Notes: generated by a model not told the origin, from the letters alone. A DNA stretch of 8,926 nucleotides from Synechococcaceae cyanobacterium RL_1_2 (GCA_012033095.1 JAAUPO010000056.1:1-8926), one strand, 5' to 3'. Shown: positions 1-6,286, counted from the first letter of the stretch. Made by a program: numbers and translations.

Positions 1-6
1 TAAAAT

Positions 7-100
7 CCCTCATCCCAAATCTGGGAAAGGGACTTTTAAAACTCTATCGGAGTTTTCCCCCCTTCTTCCTATATTGGGAGAAAGGGCTGGGGGATGAGGG
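7..100. repeat. Candidate palindromic intergenic repeat element
   Basis: A 94-bp block is bounded by a perfect 10-bp inverted repeat, CCCTCATCCC at 7-16 and GGGATGAGGG at 91-100. Inside lie three successive hairpins: TCCCA/TGGGA at 13-26 with a 4-nt loop, AAAACTC/GAGTTTT at 38-56 with a 5-nt loop, and an imperfect CTTC-rich/GAAAG-rich stem at about 61-85. The nested-hairpin layout with C- and G-runs resembles the dispersed non-coding repeats common between cyanobacterial genes. No convincing protein is encoded; a 61-codon minus-strand frame through it is proline-rich low-complexity translation of the repeat. The middle hairpin could also act as a weak terminator for a gene left of the window. 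Confidence 0.5.
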
Positions 101-125
101 CGATCAATGAAAATGGGATGCTCCC

Positions 126-242
126 TGTAGGACTTAGGCAAAAATTTTGATTCTGTCCTGGGCACCATGATGTTTGGGGACAATCTTTCAAACAAGTCCC
201 AAAAATTTGGGGGATTTAGGGGGCTTGTGGGTAAGTCCTACA
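126..242. mobile_element. Candidate MITE with 11-bp terminal inverted repeats
   Basis: TGTAGGACTTA at 126-136 and its exact reverse complement TAAGTCCTACA at 232-242 bound a 117-bp segment with no coding capacity. Short terminal inverted repeats around a small non-coding body are the signature of a miniature inverted-repeat element mobilised in trans. I see no clear target-site duplication beside the ends, so the boundaries and mobility are uncertain. The body contains the G-rich unit at 194-226. It lies in the 3' flank of the minus-strand signalling operon. Confidence 0.45.
194..226 (+). repeat. G-rich palindromic repeat unit, copy A
   Basis: The unit reads AAGTCCC, an A/T-rich centre, then GGGGGATTTAGGGGGCTT. 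A related copy in the opposite orientation lies at 5891-5920, upstream of the hybrid kinase gene, so the two copies flank the operon as inverted repeats about 5.7 kb apart. The AAGTCCC...GGGATTTAGGGGGC pattern resembles dispersed intergenic repeats of cyanobacteria (recognition from memory, not a search). Confidence 0.5.
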
Positions 243-342
243 TAGAAAATCCGTAATGGAGAAGCCTGGTCTAACCCATGTTTTACTCCAGCCAGATAAT
301 TATAATGAGTATTGCTAAAGCTGTAAGGATATTTAGACCCAG

Positions 343-356
343 GATAATTGATTATC
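343..356 (-). terminator. Weak hairpin downstream of the operon
   Basis: GATAAT-TG-ATTATC forms a 6-bp stem with a minimal loop, 43 nt beyond the stop codon of the receiver-GGDEF gene in its direction of transcription. No T-run follows on the minus strand and the stem is AT-rich, so it is at best a weak terminator. It is the only hairpin I see between the operon end and the repeat elements at 7-242. The rest of 243-398 shows nothing else I can name. Confidence 0.2.
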
Positions 357-398
357 AAGGGATTTAATCTTGCTGATCCTTGCTTGTATAGGACTACC

Positions 399-1031
399 TT
401 ATAATAAACTAGAACTAAAACAGAATGTGTTGCGCCCTTCGTTTTTGGCTGCATATAAAGCTTGATCGGCCCGATTAATCATGTCGTCTAAGGATGAATC
501 TTCTTGGGAATAGAGGGTAATGCCTAAACTAACTGTAAACTTCAGGACATCACAGTCACCGATGGGAATTTCAATTTTTGCTACTTCTTGGTTAATCCTT
601 GCGGCGGTGGCTTGTGCTTTTGCGTAATTTGCTTGGGGTAATAGCAATAAAAATTCTTCCCCCCCCACTCGCCCAAAACGGTCATTTTTGTGAATGTTTG
701 CTTGGCAGGTTTCGGTGAAAATGACTAGTGCCTGATCCCCGATCGCATGGCCATAATGATCGTTAATTTGTTTAAAGTGATCCAAATCCATGGTAACGAG
801 GGCAAAGGGATTTTCATAACGACGGGCCCGCTCGAATTCCTCTTGGGCTAAACGAAAAATTTCCCGACGATTAAGAATTTTCGTTAATTCATCGGTATGG
901 GCGAGGGCTTCTAGGCGTTTAATTAAAATTTCTTTATCCATTAACGCCTGTTCTAGTTCATCCTTCACTCGATGGAGGTGGAGGTGGGTTTTAACCCTAG
1001 CCAGCACCTCCGCATATTTGTAGGGCTTCAT
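399..1031 (-). CDS. GGDEF (diguanylate cyclase) part of a frameshifted response regulator
   Basis: This is the C-terminal two thirds of a receiver-GGDEF response regulator; it would make c-di-GMP from two GTP in the cytoplasm. The frame begins inside the receiver: MKPYKYAEVL holds the conserved Lys-Pro of the fifth beta strand. A charged signalling helix follows (about residues 12-46), then GGDEF from HTDELT onward. The domain looks intact: NRR, the metal-binding DLDHFKQIND segment and the active-site GGEEF at residues 123-127. The inhibitory-site position before GGEEF reads HKND instead of RxxD, so product inhibition through that site is probably absent. The ATG at 1031 is unlikely to be a real start because it would cut the receiver; the frame continues upstream to the indel at 1098-1101 and joins the fragment at 1064-1357. 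Stop TAA is at 399-401. Repaired protein: 319 aa, GGEEF at 232-236. Confidence 0.9.
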   Translation of the reverse strand: MKPYKYAEVLARVKTHLHLHRVKDELEQALMDKEILIKRLEALAHTDELTKILNRREIFRLAQEEFERARRYENPFALVTMDLDHFKQINDHYGHAIGDQALVIFTETCQANIHKNDRFGRVGGEEFLLLLPQANYAKAQATAARINQEVAKIEIPIGDCDVLKFTVSLGITLYSQEDSSLDDMINRADQALYAAKNEGRNTFCFSSSLL

Positions 1032-1063
1032 AATATAATCCTCCGCCCCTTGTTCAAACGCTT

Positions 1064-1357
1064 CTAAAATATGATCGGCGTTATGGCTGGCGGTGACAAA
1101 ATTACCGGAATTTCTTTGCAGCGATCGCTCTGTTTAAGGCGTTGGCACACTTCAAAACCATTTATATCCGGCATCATCAAATCCAGCAAAATTAAATCGG
1201 GGATAATTTTTTCCAGTTGCTCTAAAGCCTGGCTGCCACTGGTGGCGACTAAAGTCCCATAACCATGATTTTCTAAAATTTCTAGGATCAGTTCCAAATT
1301 TTGTTGGGAATCATCCACCAACATAATTAAAAAATCCCCAGGGGCATAGGTATCCAC
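1064..1357 (-). CDS. Receiver (REC) N-terminal part of the same response regulator, frameshifted
   Basis: This fragment encodes the first four fifths of a CheY-like receiver: the acidic pair in LVDDS (Asp15, Asp16), the phosphoacceptor in LLDLMMPD (Asp59), and KEIPVI leading into the fourth strand. It then runs into LSPPAITPIIF and a stop. Reading a fifth T in the run at 1098-1101 (minus strand) gives VIFVTASHNAD..., with Asp-to-Thr spacing 30 and Thr-to-Lys spacing 22, as in CheY, and joins the GGDEF frame. The start is a GTG at 1355-1357, 3 nt beyond the TAA of the kinase gene, with GGAG about 9 nt upstream, so the pair is probably translationally coupled. Likely role: phosphorylation by the neighbouring kinase controls the cyclase. 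As sequenced, an isolated truncated receiver would not fold normally. Confidence 0.88.
   Translation of the reverse strand: MDTYAPGDFLIMLVDDSQQNLELILEILENHGYGTLVATSGSQALEQLEKIIPDLILLDLMMPDINGFEVCQRLKQSDRCKEIPVILSPPAITPIIF
1121..1128. other. HIP1 octamer GCGATCGC (first of five)
   Basis: Perfect GCGATCGC at 1121-1128, 1662-1669, 4939-4946, 6991-6998 and 8854-8861, with many near matches (CGATCG) elsewhere. HIP1 over-representation is characteristic of many cyanobacterial genomes; by chance about one would be expected per 65 kb. All five lie in coding sequence on both sides of the divergent region, so the whole window looks native to the host chromosome and not recently acquired from outside the phylum. 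Confidence 0.9.
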
Positions 1358-1360
1358 AGA

Positions 1361-1894
1361 TTAATTCTCCACTGTTAAGGATTTGATCTGGTCAATAATT
1401 TCGGGAAACCTTTGGAGATTTAAAGATAATTGATCAAACTGATAGGTTTTAAAATTAAGCTCCAGTTCCTCCCCATAATTTAACAATAATGAACAATGAT
1501 GTGCAGGGGCAGTTTCTAACAAGAAATCAATAAATTTTTTGATCTCTTTGCGCACGGGAACGTCGATCAATGTTTTCCACTCCCCTTGTTGGGCATGGTC
1601 AAGTTTTTCAATTAAAGAATTTAAGTCTATATTTAGATTTAGATTTAGATCTTCTGGGGTTGCGATCGCATCGGGTAAAGCCTCAGCGGAGGTTGATTTT
1701 GGTCTATTGACTGAAACGGAGGGATAGATCTGGGAAATCTGGGGATCATAGTTTTTCACTTCTATAATTTTGTCGTAAAGCTCCCGTGAATTTAGGGGTT
1801 TACGTAAAAACCCCTTAGTTAGTCCCCCCAATTGATGCTCATCTTCCGGTCGAATGGAAGCTGTCAAAATAATAACGTCGATAGAGGCGGTCAT
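1361..1894 (-). CDS. C-terminal part of the hybrid kinase: end of receiver plus tail, displaced by a frameshift
   Basis: This 177-residue frame is the missing end of the hybrid kinase. DVIILTAS is the fourth receiver strand with its conserved Thr, and GFLRKPLN the fifth with the conserved Lys-Pro. A linker of about 50 residues follows, including an Asn-Leu repeat (about residues 84-92). The tail ends in an alpha-helical segment with the pattern EW-TL...EI-KF...LLNYG-EL......L-RFPEIIDQI. I have seen that kind of tail after the last receiver in other cyanobacterial hybrid kinases; its function is unknown to me. The nominal ATG at 1892-1894 overlaps the TGA of the longer frame (ATGA), which could look like a coupled gene, but it splits a receiver between the third and fourth strands, so a one-base deletion is more likely. 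It ends with TAA at 1361-1363, 3 nt before the next gene. Confidence 0.85.
   Translation of the reverse strand: MTASIDVIILTASIRPEDEHQLGGLTKGFLRKPLNSRELYDKIIEVKNYDPQISQIYPSVSVNRPKSTSAEALPDAIATPEDLNLNLNIDLNSLIEKLDHAQQGEWKTLIDVPVRKEIKKFIDFLLETAPAHHCSLLLNYGEELELNFKTYQFDQLSLNLQRFPEIIDQIKSLTVEN
1367..1370 (-). promoter_or_regulatory. Ribosome binding site for the receiver-GGDEF gene
   Basis: GGAG on the minus strand lies 9 nt before the GTG at 1357 and inside the last codons of the kinase gene (GTG GAG AAT TAA). It supports GTG as the start and implies coupling with the upstream gene. Confidence 0.55.
1631..1650. repeat. Hexamer microsatellite (ATTTAG)x3 inside the kinase tail
   Basis: Three perfect tandem ATTTAG units (1631-1648) plus two bases of a fourth. 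On the coding (minus) strand they give alternating Leu and Asn codons in the linker between receiver and tail. Because the unit is 6 bp, copy-number change would lengthen or shorten the linker without breaking the frame. Confidence 0.8.
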
Positions 1895-4800
1895 CCGATC
1901 ATCATTAAACCTTCAATTACCTGCTCACCATCCAAATCCGGCATTCTTAAATCCAACAGGATTAAATCTGGCACCAGGTTCTTCGCAAGCCTTAAACCCT
2001 CAATGCCCCCACTAGCAAAGCTGAGCTGATGATGGCTACCATGGAAAAATCCTCGAATTAAATCTAAGTTAAATTGCACATCATCAATCACTAAAATTTC
2101 TAATGGTGGTATTTGATTGAAATTAGGTGAGCTTGTGTCCCTTGCTCGACCCGCGATCGGGCAACTATTAACCACGCTAATTTCCTCAAAAACAACAGTA
2201 AAAGTTGTCCCTTCATTAGGTACACTCATTAATGCAATATGGCCCCCTAACATCTCAGTGAGACGGCTAGTGATACTTAAACCTAAACCAGTACCACCAT
2301 AACGGCGCGTATTGCTGCCATCCACTTGGGTAAAAGAATCAAACACTATTTCCTGTTGTTCTAAAGGAATACCGATACCGGTATCAATCACCTCGATCGT
2401 TAATTTGATTAAATTGTAATTCTGTTCAATGGTTTCACTAAAAACATTAATCTTAATGCCCCCCTCATCCGTGAATTTAATGGCATTACCCACCAAATTA
2501 ATTATGATTTGTTGGAGCCTGACCTCATCAAATTGAATATACTCCGGCACTGAACTATCAATCTTAATGGTTAAACTCAGATTATTTTCTTTGAGCTTGA
2601 GGGTAAATAAACTGCGAATTTCCTCAAAAAGTCCAGCAATGGAAACATCGGTAAAATTAAGTTGGAGTTTACCGGCTTCAATTTTAGACAGATTTAAAAT
2701 ATCATCAATAATCGCTAAGAGGGATTTACCGCTAGAACTCACCACCTTAAGATAATGGCTAGCCTGGGGGTCATCAATTTGTCTTTGTAGCAGCTCCGTA
2801 AATCCGAGAATGGCGTTCATGGGGGTGCGAATTTCATGGCTCATGTTAGCCAGGAATTCACTTTTGGCTTGATTAGCTTGTTCTGCTTTAAAGGTTGCTT
2901 GGGCGAGGGCTTCATTGGTTTCCTCTAATCGCCGTTGATGTTCTTTGGTGGTGGTAATGTCCCACAGACAACCAGCCATGCGAATGGGTTCTCCGGCTGC
3001 ATTCCATACCCCTTGGCCACTGGATTTAAGCCAGATATAGGTACCGTCTTTGCGGCGCATTCTAAATTCTTCATCGTAGTCTCCGAGGTGCTGAAGATGA
3101 CGCTCAGCCATGGCAAAGACCTGCTCCCTATCATCGGGATGGATATTTTCTCGCCATCCTGGTTCTCCATAGGGAAAAGTGGGATCATCGATGCCATAGC
3201 CGAGAATGGTTCTGGTGGTGGGGCCATAATAGCTTTCCCCTGTCACTAAATTAATGTCCCACACCCCAGCATTGGAGCCTTTGAGGGCAATGGCTAAACG
3301 TTCTCGACTTGATTGTAGTTCCGCTTCGATCTGTTTACGATCGCTGATGTCCCACATGGAACCAGCCATCCGTATCCCTTGACCATCCTGATTCCGTAAT
3401 GCTTGGGCTACGTCTTCGACCCAAACGTAATGGCCCTGTTGATGGCGTATGGGATATTCAATGCGGTAGGGAAGTCCATAGTTCAAATGCTCCCATAAAG
3501 CCTCAGATTGACGTTGACGATGATCCGGATGAATGATTTGATTCCAGTTCATGAAACTGAGAGGTAAGTCCTCCAAGCTGTAACCGGAGATGGCCGTAAC
3601 CTGGGGGGAATAATAGGTGGTCTGTTGCTTGATGTCCCAATCCCATAGCCCCGCGCCGGAGCCTTCCATGGCTAGCTCGTAGCGTTCTTCACTAACTCTT
3701 AAGGCTTCTTCGATTTCTGTGCGTTCTGTGATGTCCCAAATAAAACCTACCATTCTGATCGCCTGGCCAGCTTCATTCCAGACGGCCTGGCCCACGTCCC
3801 GCAACCAGACATAGTGGCCCTGTTGATGGCGAATTTGGTATTCCCGATGATAGGGTAAACCCCGTTGGAGATGATCAAACAAAGCTAGGCGTTGAGCAGC
3901 TTTATCCTTGGGATGGATCTCTGATAACCAATGTTCTGGGTTGGAAATGGATTCATTGGGATCCCAACCAATGATTGCCATTACCCTAGGTGCGTAGTAG
4001 ATGGTATCAGTCTGTAAGTCCCAATCGTATAAACCGGCATTAGAACCTTGAACGGCCAAGTTATAACGTTCTTCGTTGCGCTTTAAGGCTTCTTCGATTT
4101 CTTTGCGATCGGAAATGTCATGGCAGGTGACTAAAATAGCTTCATTGTCGTGAATCTCTACACTTTTCATACTAAGTAATACGGCATGGGGCAATTGTGT
4201 CTTATCCAAAATTTCGATCTCTTCATTGACAATCCTTTCCCCTTGCTGAATGCGCTCTATGCGATCAACTTGGGGCCCCAATACTTGGTGAATATCCATC
4301 TGGGAGATTTCATTTTCGTCATAGCCAAAAATGAAGCTAACGTTAGGGCAAATAAAGGTGAATTGTCCAGAGCGATCGATCAAAAATACCGCGTCGATAA
4401 TGGCACTAAGAAGGATCTGATAAAATTCCCTAGACCGGTGAATCATGGCCTCCGCCGCTTTTCTTTGACTAATATCTAAAATGGTGGAGATGAAGTGGTA
4501 GGGTTCCCCGTTGGTATAACGCACGAGGGTCACGGATAGCAATCCCCAAAACATGGAGCCATCCCTATGGACATAGCGTTTTTCCATGGCATAGCTTTCA
4601 ATCTCACCGGCTAGTACCTGCTTCACTTTTTCTAGATCGGCCCCTAGGTCATCGGGATGGGTCATTTCCTGCCAGGTTTTGGTCATAATTTCTGCAGGGC
4701 TATAACCAAATAGGTCGGCTAATTTTTGATTTACGTCTAACCATGCCCCTTGGGGGCTGACATGGGCAATGCCAATGCCTGCTTGTTCAAAGGTTAAACG

Positions 4801-5721
4801 GAATCTTTTTTCATTGGCCGCTAGGACGAGGGATAGGGTGCCGTGGGTTTTATTTTTTAATAGGTCATCGGCGAGGAGGGAATGGTTACTACCCATATTG
4901 AACATAATGCCAATCACTTCCTCTGGTTGTGCTTGGTGGCGATCGCCCAACATATGACCATGGTCAAAAAACCAAATGTAGCGGCCATCCTTGGTTTTAA
5001 ATCGATATTCGACGGTGAAGAGCAGATCCCCCTGCCATGCCCGTTGAAACTCTTGTAAAACATGGTTGAGGTCTGCGGGATGGACGCGATCGAGCCAACT
5101 TTGGTCGTCATCCCCCATTTCTTCGGAGTTATAACCTAGGATGTTGGAGTAATTACCACGCCAGTTAATTAAATTAAGTCGGGGATAATGTTCATAAATA
5201 ATTTCCCCCAGGACTTGAGTAATCACTTGGTAGCGAGGACAAATGGGCAGCCGTTTAATTTTAATCCTTTGCCGCTGGCTGGCGATCGACCATAGGCCCA
5301 TCAAAGGTGAATTTGGCTCTATCTCCTCCTGGGTGAGGCGATGATCTTGGCTAACGATCGCTAACACAAAAGATTCCGGCCCATCTATGACCGCTCTAAC
5401 CTTGAGGTTAACCACCGCTTGCCATGGCTCAGCATCGAGATAAATTTCTTCTTTTGTGATGAATTGGCCTAGGTTTGGGGGGGATTCGGCTTGGGCGATT
5501 AGGCCATCAAGTGCTTCGGCTAAAGGGGTAGGGAAAAGTTGTTCTAGGGTGTCACCTCGATCGCGACATAATAACCCCAGACCATCATAAAGAACATGGC
5601 GCAGACGGCGATCGGGGGTTAGGACGATCACCGTTTGGGGTTGCGCCTCCAGCCAATAACGCCAAGCCACGTTCAGGACTTCATCTTGCGGGGAAGCGGG
5701 ATTAAAGGAGGAGACTACCAT
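1891..5721 (-). CDS. Large soluble multi-PAS hybrid histidine kinase (lacks the end of its receiver through a frameshift)
   Basis: Cytoplasmic sensor kinase, 1276 residues as read and 1453 with the fragment at 1361-1894. Approximate order: degenerate PAS-like N-terminus (20-130), PAS (164-278), PAS (304-425), PAS (430-545), three closely related PAS_3-type domains (548-672, 675-798, 801-925), coiled coil, HisKA with NMSHEIRTPMN (phospho-accepting His962), HATPase_c with NLVGNAIKFTDEGG, DTGIGIP and GGTGLGLS, and a receiver with LVIDD and phospho-Asp1257 in LLDLRMPD. No membrane segment is visible. The catalytic motifs are complete, so autophosphorylation should work. The frame leaves the receiver at 1891 (TGA). 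ATG at 5719-5721 is the first start after an in-frame TAA at 5728-5730; there is no good Shine-Dalgarno, which is common in cyanobacteria. The PAS ligands cannot be read from sequence. The likely partner is the co-transcribed receiver-GGDEF protein. Confidence 0.93.
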   Translation of the reverse strand: MVVSSFNPASPQDEVLNVAWRYWLEAQPQTVIVLTPDRRLRHVLYDGLGLLCRDRGDTLEQLFPTPLAEALDGLIAQAESPPNLGQFITKEEIYLDAEPWQAVVNLKVRAVIDGPESFVLAIVSQDHRLTQEEIEPNSPLMGLWSIASQRQRIKIKRLPICPRYQVITQVLGEIIYEHYPRLNLINWRGNYSNILGYNSEEMGDDDQSWLDRVHPADLNHVLQEFQRAWQGDLLFTVEYRFKTKDGRYIWFFDHGHMLGDRHQAQPEEVIGIMFNMGSNHSLLADDLLKNKTHGTLSLVLAANEKRFRLTFEQAGIGIAHVSPQGAWLDVNQKLADLFGYSPAEIMTKTWQEMTHPDDLGADLEKVKQVLAGEIESYAMEKRYVHRDGSMFWGLLSVTLVRYTNGEPYHFISTILDISQRKAAEAMIHRSREFYQILLSAIIDAVFLIDRSGQFTFICPNVSFIFGYDENEISQMDIHQVLGPQVDRIERIQQGERIVNEEIEILDKTQLPHAVLLSMKSVEIHDNEAILVTCHDISDRKEIEEALKRNEERYNLAVQGSNAGLYDWDLQTDTIYYAPRVMAIIGWDPNESISNPEHWLSEIHPKDKAAQRLALFDHLQRGLPYHREYQIRHQQGHYVWLRDVGQAVWNEAGQAIRMVGFIWDITERTEIEEALRVSEERYELAMEGSGAGLWDWDIKQQTTYYSPQVTAISGYSLEDLPLSFMNWNQIIHPDHRQRQSEALWEHLNYGLPYRIEYPIRHQQGHYVWVEDVAQALRNQDGQGIRMAGSMWDISDRKQIEAELQSSRERLAIALKGSNAGVWDINLVTGESYYGPTTRTILGYGIDDPTFPYGEPGWRENIHPDDREQVFAMAERHLQHLGDYDEEFRMRRKDGTYIWLKSSGQGVWNAAGEPIRMAGCLWDITTTKEHQRRLEETNEALAQATFKAEQANQAKSEFLANMSHEIRTPMNAILGFTELLQRQIDDPQASHYLKVVSSSGKSLLAIIDDILNLSKIEAGKLQLNFTDVSIAGLFEEIRSLFTLKLKENNLSLTIKIDSSVPEYIQFDEVRLQQIIINLVGNAIKFTDEGGIKINVFSETIEQNYNLIKLTIEVIDTGIGIPLEQQEIVFDSFTQVDGSNTRRYGGTGLGLSITSRLTEMLGGHIALMSVPNEGTTFTVVFEEISVVNSCPIAGRARDTSSPNFNQIPPLEILVIDDVQFNLDLIRGFFHGSHHQLSFASGGIEGLRLAKNLVPDLILLDLRMPDLDGEQVIEGLMMIG
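2947..4080 (-). repeat. Triplicated PAS module within the kinase gene
   Basis: Three consecutive PAS domains have period 384 bp (128 codons) and then about 390 bp. They share GSNAG/GSGAG starts, YY-P centres, RHQQGHYVW in the first two, and IRM-G..WDI ends. DNA identity persists: a 20-nt exact repeat at 3699-3718 and 4083-4102, and a 17-nt one at 3431-3447 and 3815-3831, both spaced by exactly 384 bp. The third copy is more diverged (RRKDGTYIW). This is evidence of internal tandem duplication of a domain plus its linker helix. Confidence 0.85.
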
Positions 5722-5810
5722 GGCGAATTAACTCGTTACAAACACTAATTGTCGGAATTGTTAGAGAGTGTTGAAAAATTCCCCAAATCCCCAAATGGCC
5801 AAATAAATTA

Positions 5811-5852
5811 AAGGTTCTAGGTTAAAAGTCCTAGATTAGAAGTCCTATGCCC
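5811..5852. repeat. Three degenerate 14-nt tandem repeats upstream of the kinase gene
   Basis: AAGGTTCTAGGTTA (5811-5824), AAAGTCCTAGATTA (5825-5838) and GAAGTCCTATGCCC (5839-5852) are head-to-tail copies sharing the AAG-TCCTA core. They lie 90-131 nt upstream of the kinase start codon, a plausible place for an operator bound by a multimeric regulator. They also abut the candidate inverted-repeat element, so they could be part of its flank. Confidence 0.5.
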
Positions 5853-6001
5853 TTAGAACGTATTTGAAAAGTATCAAATGTTGTTGAGTCGCCCCCTAAA
5901 TCCCACAATTGGGGGGACTTCATTGGTTAAAATCTAGGGGATTTTCCCAAAAAATGGGGGGCAAGGGGGAGCAAAGGGGGCTTTTCAAACATCCTCTTAG
6001 G
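5851..6001. mobile_element. Candidate MITE with imperfect ~21-bp terminal inverted repeats
   Basis: The segment 5851-5871 and the reverse complement of 5981-6001 match at about 16 of 21 positions, including the uninterrupted TTTGAAAAG core. They enclose about 109 bp of non-coding, G-run-rich sequence, including GGGGGG at 5956-5961, GGGGG at 5965-5969 and GGGGG at 5976-5980. No transposase and no clear target-site duplication are visible. The size, structure and lack of coding fit a miniature inverted-repeat element that inserted between the divergent genes. Confidence 0.45.
5891..5920 (-). repeat. G-rich palindromic repeat unit, copy B (inverted relative to copy A)
   Basis: GCCCCCTAAATCCC, an AT centre, then GGGGGGACTT. 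This is the reverse-complement form of the unit at 194-226, with a few changes in the centre. It sits inside the candidate element at 5851-6001. Confidence 0.5.
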
Positions 6002-6124
6002 AAATTCATGGGTAAATTGACAACTTTTCCCTTGCTCAACCATCCTATTAGTTCGATAGACAGGGGAATTAATTGGGGGGCAGATGGAAATTGAATGGGT
6101 CAATGGAATCATTCAATCATCAAG

Positions 6125-6201
6125 AATCTAAGTAAAATCTAAGTAATAATTTAGGCTAATAATTTAGGGATTTAGTTCCTTAATATACTTAAATATACTT
6201 A
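6125..6201. repeat. Array of three short tandem duplications upstream of the plus-strand sensor gene
   Basis: Three different perfect duplications follow one another: AATCTAAGTAA at 6125-6135 and 6136-6146 (period 11), TAATAATTTAGG at 6144-6155 and 6157-6168 (period 13), and AATATACTTA at 6182-6191 and 6192-6201 (period 10). Periods near one helical turn place repeats on the same face of DNA, as in direct-repeat sites of OmpR/PhoB-type regulators. The array ends about 190 nt before the GTG start. Its role as an operator is inferred; the duplications themselves are plain in the sequence. Confidence 0.6.
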
Positions 6202-6276
6202 CTTTTCTTGCATTACAGTTTGATTGTATCGGGTTTGTTTCAGGGCCTTACCAGGAAGTTAATAGTTTCTAAATTA

Positions 6277-6286
6277 TTGTTAACAA
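6277..6286. promoter_or_regulatory. Perfect 10-bp palindrome TTGTTAACAA
   Basis: A self-complementary TTGTTAACAA lies 107 nt upstream of the plus-strand GTG in an AT-rich stretch. It could be a dimeric regulator site or simply part of a promoter; nothing further supports either. Confidence 0.25.

Noticed and set aside
10..195. 61-codon minus-strand frame in the 3' flank
   Set aside because: It translates the palindromic repeat and candidate MITE; proline-rich low-complexity product, no domain, no ribosome binding site.
188..454. 88-codon minus-strand frame overlapping the end of the GGDEF gene
   Set aside because: It overlaps the well-supported GGDEF coding region in another frame and ends in repeat sequence.
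1094..1105. Programmed -1 frameshift in the response regulator
   Set aside because: The heptamer is not a good slippery site and the run is only T4; no stimulatory structure is evident.
1891..1894. ATGA overlap as genuine translational coupling of two genes
   Set aside because: The two frames complete a single receiver domain with exact CheY spacing, so a one-base deletion explains it better.
2925..3249. About 100-codon frames on both strands inside the PAS triplication
   Set aside because: They are alternative-frame shadows of the kinase gene, whose PAS motifs are continuous here.
5909..6112. Overlapping 61-codon frames on both strands in the divergent region
   Set aside because: They lie in G-run repeat sequence and mirror each other; no protein features.
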